Shown: positions 7,404-14,694 of the stretch, piece by piece | How positions within the stretch are numbered: the stretch's first letter is position 1 | Layout: the number at the start of each line of letters is the position of its first letter | DNA from: an uncultured Lachnospiraceae bacterium | GTDB lineage: Bacteria; Bacillota; Clostridia; Lachnospirales; Lachnospiraceae | Direction: 5' to 3' | Assembly: GCA_946409475.1 (NCBI GenBank) | Contig: CAMJWQ010000012.1 | Span: 1-23,217 of the forward strand | Length of the DNA: 23,217 nt | Position numbers and translations under genes: made by a program | The notes under the pieces: generated by a model | Seen by the model: only the letters and a program-made list of their open reading frames with translations | Databases searched by the model: none | What the model was told of the DNA's origin: nothing

Positions 7404-8552
7404 TTAAATTGAACCCGCTAATTTCATGCCCACTTTTATTAAGCGGAACATTCGCTCTGCCGCATTTTTCAACAATTCATCAGCATTATTGATTGCCGTA
7501 TCTAAATCCATTACCCCATTTACAGATGTCATAATGGAATCCACTCCGTAGTCAAAAATATCAAAAGCACCGTCTCCCATGCTTCCCACTATGGCAATTA
7601 CCGGGATGCTCCTTGCCTTGCATGCATTTCCTACTCCGGCAAGTACTTTTCCAAAGGCAGACTGCCAATCCACCCGTCCTTCGCCGGTCACTACCAAATC
7701 CACTCCATCCAGTAATGTATCAAAATTTATGATCTGCAAAACCGTCTCAATTCCCGAAGCTATCCTGGCTTTGGTAAAGGTTATAAAAGGAACGCAAATT
7801 CCTCCTGCCGCCCCGGCTCCCTGCCGCGTCGAAATTTCTTTGCCAAATTGCTCTTTCATGATTGCTGCATAATGCTTCATTCCCTCTTCCAAAAGCTCCA
7901 GCTGATCCGGTGTTCCCCCCTTTTGCTCTCCATACACATAGGTGGCTCCGTCTTTCCCAACAAGGGGATTTTTCACATCACACATTATAGTTATATTTGC
8001 ATCCTTTAAGCCCGGAATCATAGCCTCGGTTTGAATTCTATCTATTTTTATGAGATTTTTTCCTATGGGCTTTAATCGTTTTCCCTCTTTATCAAAGAAT
8101 TGAATGCCTAAGGCATCGGCCGCTCCCATACCTCCGTCATTGGTAGCGCTCCCTCCCACCGTAAGAAATATGTTTTTGTATCCCCGGTCCAAAACATGCT
8201 TAATAAGCTCCCCTGTCCCATAGGAAGTAGCTTCCAGCGGATTTCTTTTGTTCTCCGGAACTAATGTAAGCCCCGATGCCTCCGCCATTTCTATAATTAC
8301 CGTATCGTCTCCTATTGCGCCATATCTGGCCTCTGTCGGTTCCTCCATGGGGCCTATTACTTTGAGACTCTCATACCGTCCCTTCATCACTGACACCAAG
8401 GCATCTATTGTCCCTTCTCCGCCGTCAGCCATAGGTACGCCTATGATTTCACAGTCTTTGAAGTACTTTTTTGCTGCTTGTGACAATAACTCTATAATAT
8501 GCTCAGAGGACATGGTACCTTTAAAGGAATCCGGTGCAAATAACATCTTCAT
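7404..8552 (-). CDS. Glycerate kinase (GarK/GlxK family)
   Basis: 382 residues matching the bacterial glycerate 2-kinase family throughout. Landmarks are the N-terminus MKMLFAPDSFKGTMSS, then PMADGGEGT, TSYGTGELI, GGSATNDGGMGAADALG, and the C-terminal VVTGEGRVDWQSAFGKV block. The enzyme phosphorylates D-glycerate with ATP, yielding 2-phosphoglycerate in the closest characterised relatives, and so enters lower glycolysis. It is the first gene of the sugar-acid operon. GGGGG lies eight bases before the ATG and a near-consensus promoter is about 36 bases upstream (8588-8616). Gene order (kinase, permease, lyase, two reductases) supports a role as the exit step. Confidence 0.93.
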   Translation of the reverse strand: MKMLFAPDSFKGTMSSEHIIELLSQAAKKYFKDCEIIGVPMADGGEGTIDALVSVMKGRYESLKVIGPMEEPTEARYGAIGDDTVIIEMAEASGLTLVPENKRNPLEATSYGTGELIKHVLDRGYKNIFLTVGGSATNDGGMGAADALGIQFFDKEGKRLKPIGKNLIKIDRIQTEAMIPGLKDANITIMCDVKNPLVGKDGATYVYGEQKGGTPDQLELLEEGMKHYAAIMKEQFGKEISTRQGAGAAGGICVPFITFTKARIASGIETVLQIINFDTLLDGVDLVVTGEGRVDWQSAFGKVLAGVGNACKARSIPVIAIVGSMGDGAFDIFDYGVDSIMTSVNGVMDLDTAINNADELLKNAAERMFRLIKVGMKLAGSI

Positions 8553-8587
8553 GTCTGTTACCCCCTCTGGTTTTTTAACTTGTCTAG

Positions 8588-8616
8588 ATTATAACAATCC
8601 GTTTGGTTTTTAACAA
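8588..8616 (-). promoter_or_regulatory. Sigma-A promoter of the glycerate kinase operon
   Basis: On the minus strand TTGTTA (8611-8616) is followed after exactly 17 bases by a perfect TATAAT (8588-8593). The octamer TAACAATC (plus strand) covers both boxes, at 8592-8599 and 8611-8618, 19 bases apart, a spacing that would suit a regulator binding one face of the helix. A run of A/T (8627-8653, arms ATACAAAAA / TTTTTGTAT) lies just upstream and could act as an UP element or second operator. Confidence 0.75.
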
Positions 8617-8704
8617 TCAGTGTAAAATACAAAAAAAAAATTTGTTTTTGTATCATCGGTACAATAACCCTTCTTGCATGGTTTTATACGGTTGAATATA
8701 TTCC

Positions 8705-8768
8705 ATTGCCGGCAGCAATAAGGGCAGGACCTGTTATAATTGGTCCTGCCCTTATTGCTGCCGGCAAT
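8705..8768 (-). terminator. Perfect 27-bp inverted repeat directly after gtrA, probable terminator or hairpin element
   Basis: Arms 8705-8731 and 8742-8768 are fully complementary around a ten-base loop (TGTTATAATT). The right arm abuts the gtrA stop codon at 8769-8771. On the minus strand no T-run follows, while on the plus strand a T-rich stretch follows (about 8770-8785). It can block minus-strand transcription as a very stable hairpin, but the length and perfection exceed a normal terminator. Confidence 0.6.
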
Positions 8769-9215
8769 TCATATTTTCCTTTTCGCCCTCTTTGCCAAAT
8801 GATTGGTATCAATAGTTTTTCCAAATACAAAAAAGCGGTCATAGAGAAATTCCAGAACAAAATTGCCTATCATATTGATAAGTGTCACCGCATATTCGTT
8901 CCAATGCAGTGTATCTGCAAGATAGTTCCCAAAAATTGTGGAAGCGGGTACAAAAGCCAGATAGAAGGCAAGTACCTTTACCATAGCTACGGATACCTGA
9001 TTGGCAGAACGAAAGGTATAGCGCCGGTTCAGGGTAAAATTCCACAGCACGGACAACACCAGTGCCGGTACATAGCAGCCCCAGTAAGGCCAGCCTGTCA
9101 GCTCGTTTAAAAGAGAAAAAGCTACAATCTCCACAATTCCTGCCGAAACAGAGAATAAACCGAATTTTATTCCCCGCAGTATTTCTTTTTTTAACTTTGC
9201 ATTTTCTTTACTCAT
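8769..9215 (-). CDS. GtrA-family four-helix membrane protein
   Basis: A 148-residue protein with four hydrophobic helices in the GtrA arrangement. FGLFSVSAGIVEIVAFSLLNEL begins the first helix, the WNFTLNRRYTF loop after the second helix is the family signature, and the last helix is followed by the basic tail RFFVFGK...KRAKRKI. GtrA proteins are thought to flip or bind polyprenyl-phosphate-linked sugars for cell-envelope glycosylation. No glycosyltransferase partner is in this window. It is separated by 25 bases from the deacylase gene upstream and ends against the 27-bp hairpin. The link with the catabolic genes may be only positional. Confidence 0.88.
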   Translation of the reverse strand: MSKENAKLKKEILRGIKFGLFSVSAGIVEIVAFSLLNELTGWPYWGCYVPALVLSVLWNFTLNRRYTFRSANQVSVAMVKVLAFYLAFVPASTIFGNYLADTLHWNEYAVTLINMIGNFVLEFLYDRFFVFGKTIDTNHLAKRAKRKI

Positions 9216-9240
9216 ATTTTCTTCCTCCCTTTATCCCTCT

Positions 9241-10839
9241 TCAGACCCTCACAGCCTGCCCTGCTCTTCTGGCCGCAGCCTCCTGTAAGACATCATCCTC
9301 CAGAACCAATTTCCCGTTAATGAACACCTTTTTGATTCCAAAAGCTTTTTTTTGATCCGGCACGGCCTCTTTTAATTCCTTTTCACTAAAAACCGTGATA
9401 TCTGCAAAAAAACCTTCTTTAATATATCCCCTGTCTTTTATGGAAAACCTGTCCGCCGTTCCACCGGTCATTTTTCGAATGGTTCTTTCCATGGTATCAC
9501 CCTCCCCAAGGAGAGAGGATCTTAAAAACTTAGGAAAGCAGTCATAGATCGCCGGATTTTGCACTCCTCTGTCCTCTACCCATGCATCTGTCATATACAG
9601 GCAGTTATCCTCTTTGGATAATTGACTGATAATAGCAGGCGTGCTGTAAGGCCCCATATTAACTCTTCCTTTAAAATTGCTTTTTTCGCACAAATATAAA
9701 TAGGTATTCAAATCGGACCGGTTTCTTTCTCTTGCGATCTGATGTACGGTCTTGCCCTCAAACTCCTGACAGTCCTCTCCTATATAGGCGGCCTCAATAT
9801 CCTTAAAGCCAAAGCCAAGAAGCTTGCTGGAAGCATGGCAGAGTATCCGCAATTTATATTTATTCATCGCCTTCTTTCGCTGTGCGGGACTCATTGCCTG
9901 ATACCAGCCAGGCAGAATCACCGTAATAACGGATACTCCCATGGTTTCATGATAGATATCAAAAGCCGCATCAATCCCCTTCTTACGAAGCTTATGCATA
10001 ATTTCCAAAAATTCATCCTTGTCCTTAAAGGAGCTTCTGCCCACAAATATGGCATGGGAATAGTGGAGCCTGCATCTTGTTTCTTCTGCAATTTCCACCA
10101 ATTCATCCAAAGCACGAAGCAGATGGGAACGCCCAAGCAGTTGGGGATATGCCATGGAAACAGCGGAATTGGCCCGGGGATGTACCGTAAGAGGTTTATT
10201 ATATTTGGCACAAAGAGCAGCTATTTTTTTCAGCTCCTTACTATCGGCATACAGTCCCGGTTCATACATGAGACCTAAGGAAATGCCACATGCCCCTTCC
10301 TGCAATGCCTGTTCCAATATAGCCAGCATATTCTCCTCCTCGTCTTTTGTAAGAGGACGGCTGCTGTTACCTGCGACACCTGTTCTTACGGTGCAATGAC
10401 CGACCAGAGAAGCCAGGTTGCAGGGATTATTTTTGTGGATGGCTCCAAAAAATTCCGGCATGGTTCCATAGGCTCCTGTTGTATCCTGAAAGGAAAACAA
10501 TCCTCCTCCCATTTCATTGATATAGGGACTGCCCGGCTCAAAGCCCATTTCTGAAATGCCGCAGTTTCCGGCAATAAAGGTAGTAATTCCCTGTCTGATA
10601 AAAGGCTCCAGGTAAGGGAGGGGCTCTTTCTTAATAGCATACCAGTCATTATGAGAGTGGGCATCAATAAAACCGGAGGACACGGATAACCCCTGCAAAT
10701 CTATGATGTGCTCCGCTTTATCCTCTGTGATGTTTTTCCCCACTTCCTTTATCCGTTCATCTTCCATAAGGATATCTCCACTATATGGCTCATGCCCCGT
10801 CCCATCATAGATAATTCCCTTCTTAAGTAACGTTATCAT
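9241..10839 (-). CDS. N-acyl-D-amino-acid deacylase (D-aminoacylase family, amidohydrolase superfamily)
   Basis: 532 residues, usual for this group. After a beta-sandwich start (MITLLKKGIIYDGTG), the metal motif DAHSHND places H61 and H63. C93 in AGNCGIS matches the cysteine ligand special to D-aminoacylases. Later ligands are in HPRANSAV and HYSHAIF, and the catalytic aspartate is probably in MTDAWVEDRG. Relatives also carry GGTADRF and KEGFFADITVF near the end, both present. The reaction is hydrolysis of an N-acyl group from a D-amino acid or a similar amine. Here the neighbours (aminotransferase, sugar-type kinase, aldolase) suggest the substrate could be an N-acylated amino sugar derivative. 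The ATG has CGGAGG eight bases upstream; a terminator for the preceding gene lies 42 bases upstream. Confidence 0.85.
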   Translation of the reverse strand: MITLLKKGIIYDGTGHEPYSGDILMEDERIKEVGKNITEDKAEHIIDLQGLSVSSGFIDAHSHNDWYAIKKEPLPYLEPFIRQGITTFIAGNCGISEMGFEPGSPYINEMGGGLFSFQDTTGAYGTMPEFFGAIHKNNPCNLASLVGHCTVRTGVAGNSSRPLTKDEEENMLAILEQALQEGACGISLGLMYEPGLYADSKELKKIAALCAKYNKPLTVHPRANSAVSMAYPQLLGRSHLLRALDELVEIAEETRCRLHYSHAIFVGRSSFKDKDEFLEIMHKLRKKGIDAAFDIYHETMGVSVITVILPGWYQAMSPAQRKKAMNKYKLRILCHASSKLLGFGFKDIEAAYIGEDCQEFEGKTVHQIARERNRSDLNTYLYLCEKSNFKGRVNMGPYSTPAIISQLSKEDNCLYMTDAWVEDRGVQNPAIYDCFPKFLRSSLLGEGDTMERTIRKMTGGTADRFSIKDRGYIKEGFFADITVFSEKELKEAVPDQKKAFGIKKVFINGKLVLEDDVLQEAAARRAGQAVRV

Positions 10840-10880
10840 TTCTTATCCTCCGTTTCTATTTAATTTAATATATTTCCGGA

Positions 10881-10919
10881 AAGAAAAAAAGAGCCCATCT
10901 GTTTGCAGATGACCTCTTT
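10881..10919 (-). terminator. Rho-independent terminator after the aldehyde dehydrogenase gene
   Basis: On the minus strand AAAGAG (10914-10919) pairs with CTCTTT (10888-10893), and CATCTG (10906-10911) pairs with CAGATG (10896-10901) around CAAA. A T-run on the 3' side (complement of 10881-10890) follows. It would reduce readthrough into the deacylase gene. Confidence 0.8.
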
Positions 10920-10949
10920 GTCATGTTCCTTCTCTCCATTATGCCGGCA

Positions 10950-12314
10950 CTACTTTAAAAAAATACGAAGCATCTTATCCTTTCTTTTTGTATATGGCCT
11001 GTAGCGAATGGGCATATCCAGCCATGTGGCTTTTTTTACAATGCTCCGGTAATGGGTAAAGGTATCAAAGCTTTTTTTGCCATGATAGCTTCCCATTCCT
11101 GAGGCTCCCACTCCGCCGAACCCCATGTGGGAGGTAGCCAGATGGATGATCGTATCATTGATACAGCCGCCGCCAAAGGAACATTGCTCCAGCACCTGCC
11201 TTTCAACAGCAATATCCTCCGTAAACAGATATAATGCCAATGGCTTTTGATGCTTTCTGATATAGGTGATACATTCTCCCAAATCCTCATAGGATATCAT
11301 AGGAAGAACAGGACCGAATATTTCCTCCTGCATGATAGGGGAATCGAAGCTTACTTCATCAAGGAGTGTCGGTGCAATAAACCGTCTTTTCCGGTCGGTT
11401 TCTCCTCCCAGAACAATCTTCCCGCTGTCTAAGAGTCCGGTTATTCTGTCAAAATGTTTTTCGTTAATGATGGTATTCATATCAGACATGTCACCCTTCG
11501 GAAAAAATTCCTCCAGGGCGGACTGAAAGGCTTTGATAAATTCGCCTTTCCTGTCCCTGTGAATCAATAAATAATCCGGCTCCACGCAGGTTTGTCCGGC
11601 ATTTAATACCTTGCCGAAGGCAATGCGCCTTGCGGCAATTTTAATATTCGCCGTCTTATCCACAATAACAGGGCTTTTTCCTCCCAGCTCCAATGTTATA
11701 GGCGTCAAATTCTTTGCCGCACTTTCCATAACCAGATGGCCTACCAAAGGACTTCCCGTAAAGAATATATAATCAAACCGTTCCTCCAGTAAAGCCGCAT
11801 TCTGTTCCCTGCCGCCTTCTACCACAGCAACATATTTACGGGGATAAATCGTTTCCAGTATACGGGCAATAGCCCGGCTGGTAGCCGGTGTATAGGCAGA
11901 GGGCTTTACCACGGCCGTACAGCCGGCAGAGATGGCACCAATCAGCGGTTCTAAGCATAGCTGAATGGGATAATTCCAGGGAGACATAATAAGCGCTGCT
12001 CCATAAGGCTGTGGTGAGACAAAAGACCTTGCCGGAAATTGGGCAAGAGGGGTGGGGACTCTTTTTTCCCTCATCCAGCCCTTTAAATGCCGGATATGAA
12101 AACGCAATTCCTCCAGGACCATTCCTATTTCCGTCATATACACCTCTGTAGGACATTTATTCATATCCTTTTTCATCGCTTCATTTAGCTGTTCTTCCTG
12201 GCTGCAAAGGGCTTTTTGCAGCTTACGGAGCATTGCAAGCCGAAATTCCGTTTTTTTTGTACCGCCTTGCTCAAAAAATGCTCTTTGCTCTTCTATTAAC
12301 TGATGAAAGTTCAT
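10950..12314 (-). CDS. Class 3 (ALDH3-type) aldehyde dehydrogenase
   Basis: I choose the ATG at 12314 (MNFHQLIEEQ) because GAGGTG sits about eight bases before it. A GTG five codons earlier overlaps the kinase stop and is less well placed. From this start the catalytic cysteine is C243 (NAGQTCVEPD) and the general base is E209 (LELGGKSP). The SPWNYPIQLCLEPLIGA block and the FTGSPLVG turn identify the short ALDH3 class of about 450 residues, which oxidises medium-chain and aromatic aldehydes and short aldehydes with NAD(P). It directly follows the FGGY kinase. Oxidation of the aldehyde released by the aldolase of the same operon would fit, as in rhamnose or fucose breakdown where lactaldehyde is oxidised. 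Confidence 0.92.
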   Translation of the reverse strand: MNFHQLIEEQRAFFEQGGTKKTEFRLAMLRKLQKALCSQEEQLNEAMKKDMNKCPTEVYMTEIGMVLEELRFHIRHLKGWMREKRVPTPLAQFPARSFVSPQPYGAALIMSPWNYPIQLCLEPLIGAISAGCTAVVKPSAYTPATSRAIARILETIYPRKYVAVVEGGREQNAALLEERFDYIFFTGSPLVGHLVMESAAKNLTPITLELGGKSPVIVDKTANIKIAARRIAFGKVLNAGQTCVEPDYLLIHRDRKGEFIKAFQSALEEFFPKGDMSDMNTIINEKHFDRITGLLDSGKIVLGGETDRKRRFIAPTLLDEVSFDSPIMQEEIFGPVLPMISYEDLGECITYIRKHQKPLALYLFTEDIAVERQVLEQCSFGGGCINDTIIHLATSHMGFGGVGASGMGSYHGKKSFDTFTHYRSIVKKATWLDMPIRYRPYTKRKDKMLRIFLK

Positions 12315-12325
12315 ATGCAGACACC

Positions 12326-13924
12326 TCACACCTTCCCATGCATCGCTTTAAAATTCCTTTTATTGGATCCATATAGTCTTTTAAATACTTGAAAATTTCT
12401 ATCATATAGAGCTTTTGCTTTTGCATCAGGCTCAAAAATCTGTTTTAGGGGAATGTAAGCCTTTACCGCTTCCAAATTATTTATGATACCAAGCCCTACT
12501 CCCATAACCGCAGCTGCCCCCACGGAGCCTACATTCTGTGGATTCTCCACTACTCCGATCCGGTGGCCGGTTATATCCGAAAGTATTTGTCCTGTTACGG
12601 GTGACAGGGCTCCTCCTCCCACGAACCGTATGGTTTCGGAGGTTTTAATATGTTTTTCCTGACTTTCCAGCATCCACCTCAAATGATAGCAAATACCCTC
12701 CAGCACTGCCCGTATCAGCTCTGTTTTACCCGTATCCAGCGTAATATTAAAAAACATGCCCGCTGAATCAGGATCTTCAAAGGGGCACCGGTTGCCGTGA
12801 AGCCAGGGGGTAAAAATGACTCCTCCCGCACCCGGTCCGGTCTCTTGTATGGTCTCCATCAGATAATCATACAGATTGGTATAGACAGCTTCCTGGCTTT
12901 CTGCTACATGCTTTTTTTCCAGATATACTCCTATTTCGTCCAGAGCCAAATGATCCTTGACCCATTCCAGACATTTCCCCGCTGTTTCCATTTCCGCAAA
13001 ATAATTGTAGCGCCCCTGCCGGACTCCTACGATTGCCGCTATCATGCTGACTACATCCACTCTTTGTTTTTCCACAATGGTGGAAACCCATCCGGAAGTA
13101 CCGGAATAAATATGAGTATCTCCCACATCGGTACAGCCCGCTCCCACTCCTATGAGAGTGGCATCTCCTCCGCCTCCGAATACGGGTATGCCGGACACCA
13201 GTCCTAAATCTGCGGCAGCCTTCTTCGTCAATCCTCCCACTCTGTCCGTTGCTTTTACAATATCCGGAAGGTGCGTCCTGTTTACTCCGTACATCCTGCA
13301 TAAGGCCTGGCTAAAGCCTTCTCTTCCTCTTCTGGTGTCGTAAAGAAAGGTGGCAAATGCGGAATCCTCCGTCATAACGAATCTGCCGGTGCACCTATGT
13401 ATCAGATATTCCTTTACATCCAGCCACTTGTATACTTTTTGAAACCTTTCCGGTTCACGGCTCTCCACCCACTTATATTTCCATATGGGATCCTTTACAC
13501 TGGTGGAAGCAGCCTTGGTGAGCAGCAGGCTTTTTACCAGTTTTCCTGCATTCACGCCCGCCACCTTTATGCCGTAAGCCATGCCCTTTTTCATTTCCTT
13601 TACGGCACGCTGGTCCATGTAGCTCATTGGCCTCCTGACCGGCCTGCCTTCCTTGTCAACAAGTACCAGTCCCTGCATTTGAGAACAAAATGAAATGCCT
13701 GCGATTTCAGAAGGTTCTATTTTTGTATGAGTAAACAATTCTTTGGTGGTAGCACACATAGCCTGCCACCATTCCTCTTCGTCCTGTTCCGCGCCCCCAT
13801 TGGCAAGGATATAAAGCCGATACCCCTGATGGGCATTTGCGATCAGTTCTATCTTTTTATCTATTCCGAAAAGACAGGTTTTTACTCCTGTTGTTCCGAT
13901 ATCATAAGCGATTACATATACCAT
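12326..13924 (-). CDS. FGGY-family carbohydrate kinase (xylulokinase-like)
   Basis: 532 residues with the ASKHA kinase fold. The first phosphate loop is IAYDIGTTGVKTCLFGID (5-22), followed by SFCSQMQGLVLVDKEGRP (78-95), as in xylulokinases. The catalytic base is D254 in FGGGGDATLIGVGAG, the second phosphate loop is IYSGTSGWV, and adenosine-binding FVGGGALSPVTGQILSDITG is in the C-terminal half. The FGGY group phosphorylates ketoses, polyols and related compounds. Specificity cannot be read off, but the operon has a class II aldolase upstream and an aldehyde dehydrogenase downstream, the usual ketose kinase / aldolase / dehydrogenase order. An extended -10 (TGTTATAAT on the minus strand, near 13972-13979) lies about 50 bases upstream. 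Confidence 0.9.
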   Translation of the reverse strand: MVYVIAYDIGTTGVKTCLFGIDKKIELIANAHQGYRLYILANGGAEQDEEEWWQAMCATTKELFTHTKIEPSEIAGISFCSQMQGLVLVDKEGRPVRRPMSYMDQRAVKEMKKGMAYGIKVAGVNAGKLVKSLLLTKAASTSVKDPIWKYKWVESREPERFQKVYKWLDVKEYLIHRCTGRFVMTEDSAFATFLYDTRRGREGFSQALCRMYGVNRTHLPDIVKATDRVGGLTKKAAADLGLVSGIPVFGGGGDATLIGVGAGCTDVGDTHIYSGTSGWVSTIVEKQRVDVVSMIAAIVGVRQGRYNYFAEMETAGKCLEWVKDHLALDEIGVYLEKKHVAESQEAVYTNLYDYLMETIQETGPGAGGVIFTPWLHGNRCPFEDPDSAGMFFNITLDTGKTELIRAVLEGICYHLRWMLESQEKHIKTSETIRFVGGGALSPVTGQILSDITGHRIGVVENPQNVGSVGAAAVMGVGLGIINNLEAVKAYIPLKQIFEPDAKAKALYDRNFQVFKRLYGSNKRNFKAMHGKV

Positions 13925-13971
13925 GCCTACCCTCTCTTTTCATGATCCATACTCCACACCATTTCTTAATC

Positions 13972-13979
13972 ATTATAAC
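13972..13979 (-). promoter_or_regulatory. Candidate extended -10 promoter in front of the FGGY kinase gene
   Basis: On the minus strand TG-T-TATAAT (TATAAT complement at 13972-13977) is present in the 102-base gap between the TetR and kinase genes. The -35 position has no good match, which is normal for extended -10 promoters. The heptamer CATGATC occurs at 13941-13947 and 13983-13989, flanking the box. Confidence 0.4.
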
Positions 13980-14026
13980 ACGCATGATCTCACTTGCCTG
14001 CCTTGTTTTTTCAACCTGCTTTCTTC

Positions 14027-14680
14027 TTACCTGCGGTGTACAATTTCCGACCGGGAGAAGGTAAAGGCAGATTCCAAAAATTTCAATAATTCCGTCACTA
14101 CCTTTTCATCCTCATCCAAAATATCAGCCCCGCAAAAAACCTTAAACCGTTCTCTATAATAATCACTGCAATAAGAAAACTGGAGCATGGTCAGCAAATT
14201 GTCAAAAAAGAAAGCAAACAAACGGGGATTGATATCCCTCCTGATATCTCCGTCCTCCATCGCCTTTGCAATAAAGCCGGTATATGTTCTTGCCGTCAGA
14301 TTTTCAATTTCCGCTGCCAGAAGAGGGGCAAATTTGCTGCTGCTTCCGGAAGTAATCTCATTATACATATTGATATAATTTTTGTGGGTTCTGGCATAAT
14401 TTTGTACCGCCCGAATGATTTTTTCAGCTCTTACAAGGAGCTTATCATCAGATTCCACAACTTCTTTCAGTACGGCCTCCAATACGCCGACGCTCCTTTT
14501 TAAACAGGCCAGAAAAAAAGCTTCTTTATCCGCATAATATTTGTATAATACTCCCACACTGATTCCTGCTTTTTTGGCAATTACATTAATATTTGCCCGG
14601 CTGAGCCCCTTTTCTGCAAATTCTCCGATACCTGTTTCCAGAATCTCCACCATCTTTTCTTCCGTCAGCTTTTTTTGCAT
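14027..14680 (-). CDS. TetR-family transcriptional regulator
   Basis: A 217-residue protein. The N-terminal helix-turn-helix spans about residues 10-58: ETGIGEFAEKGLSRANINVIAKKAGISVGVLYKYYADKEAFF, the classic TetR pattern. It is followed by an all-helical ligand and dimer domain with no family-specific match I recognise. GGAGTAAGGTGAC precedes the ATG, 14 bases after the aldolase stop, so it is co-transcribed with the aminotransferase and aldolase. TetR proteins usually repress their own operon. The best operator candidate is the GTGAG/CTCAC inverted repeat at 17427-17442, just after the operon promoter. Confidence 0.93.
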   Translation of the reverse strand: MQKKLTEEKMVEILETGIGEFAEKGLSRANINVIAKKAGISVGVLYKYYADKEAFFLACLKRSVGVLEAVLKEVVESDDKLLVRAEKIIRAVQNYARTHKNYINMYNEITSGSSSKFAPLLAAEIENLTARTYTGFIAKAMEDGDIRRDINPRLFAFFFDNLLTMLQFSYCSDYYRERFKVFCGADILDEDEKVVTELLKFLESAFTFSRSEIVHRR

Positions 14681-14694
14681 GTCACCTTACTCCG

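Noticed and set aside
9742..10278. Plus-strand open frame of 178 codons
   Set aside because: Antisense to the deacylase gene whose active-site motifs are intact over the same bases; no ribosome site.
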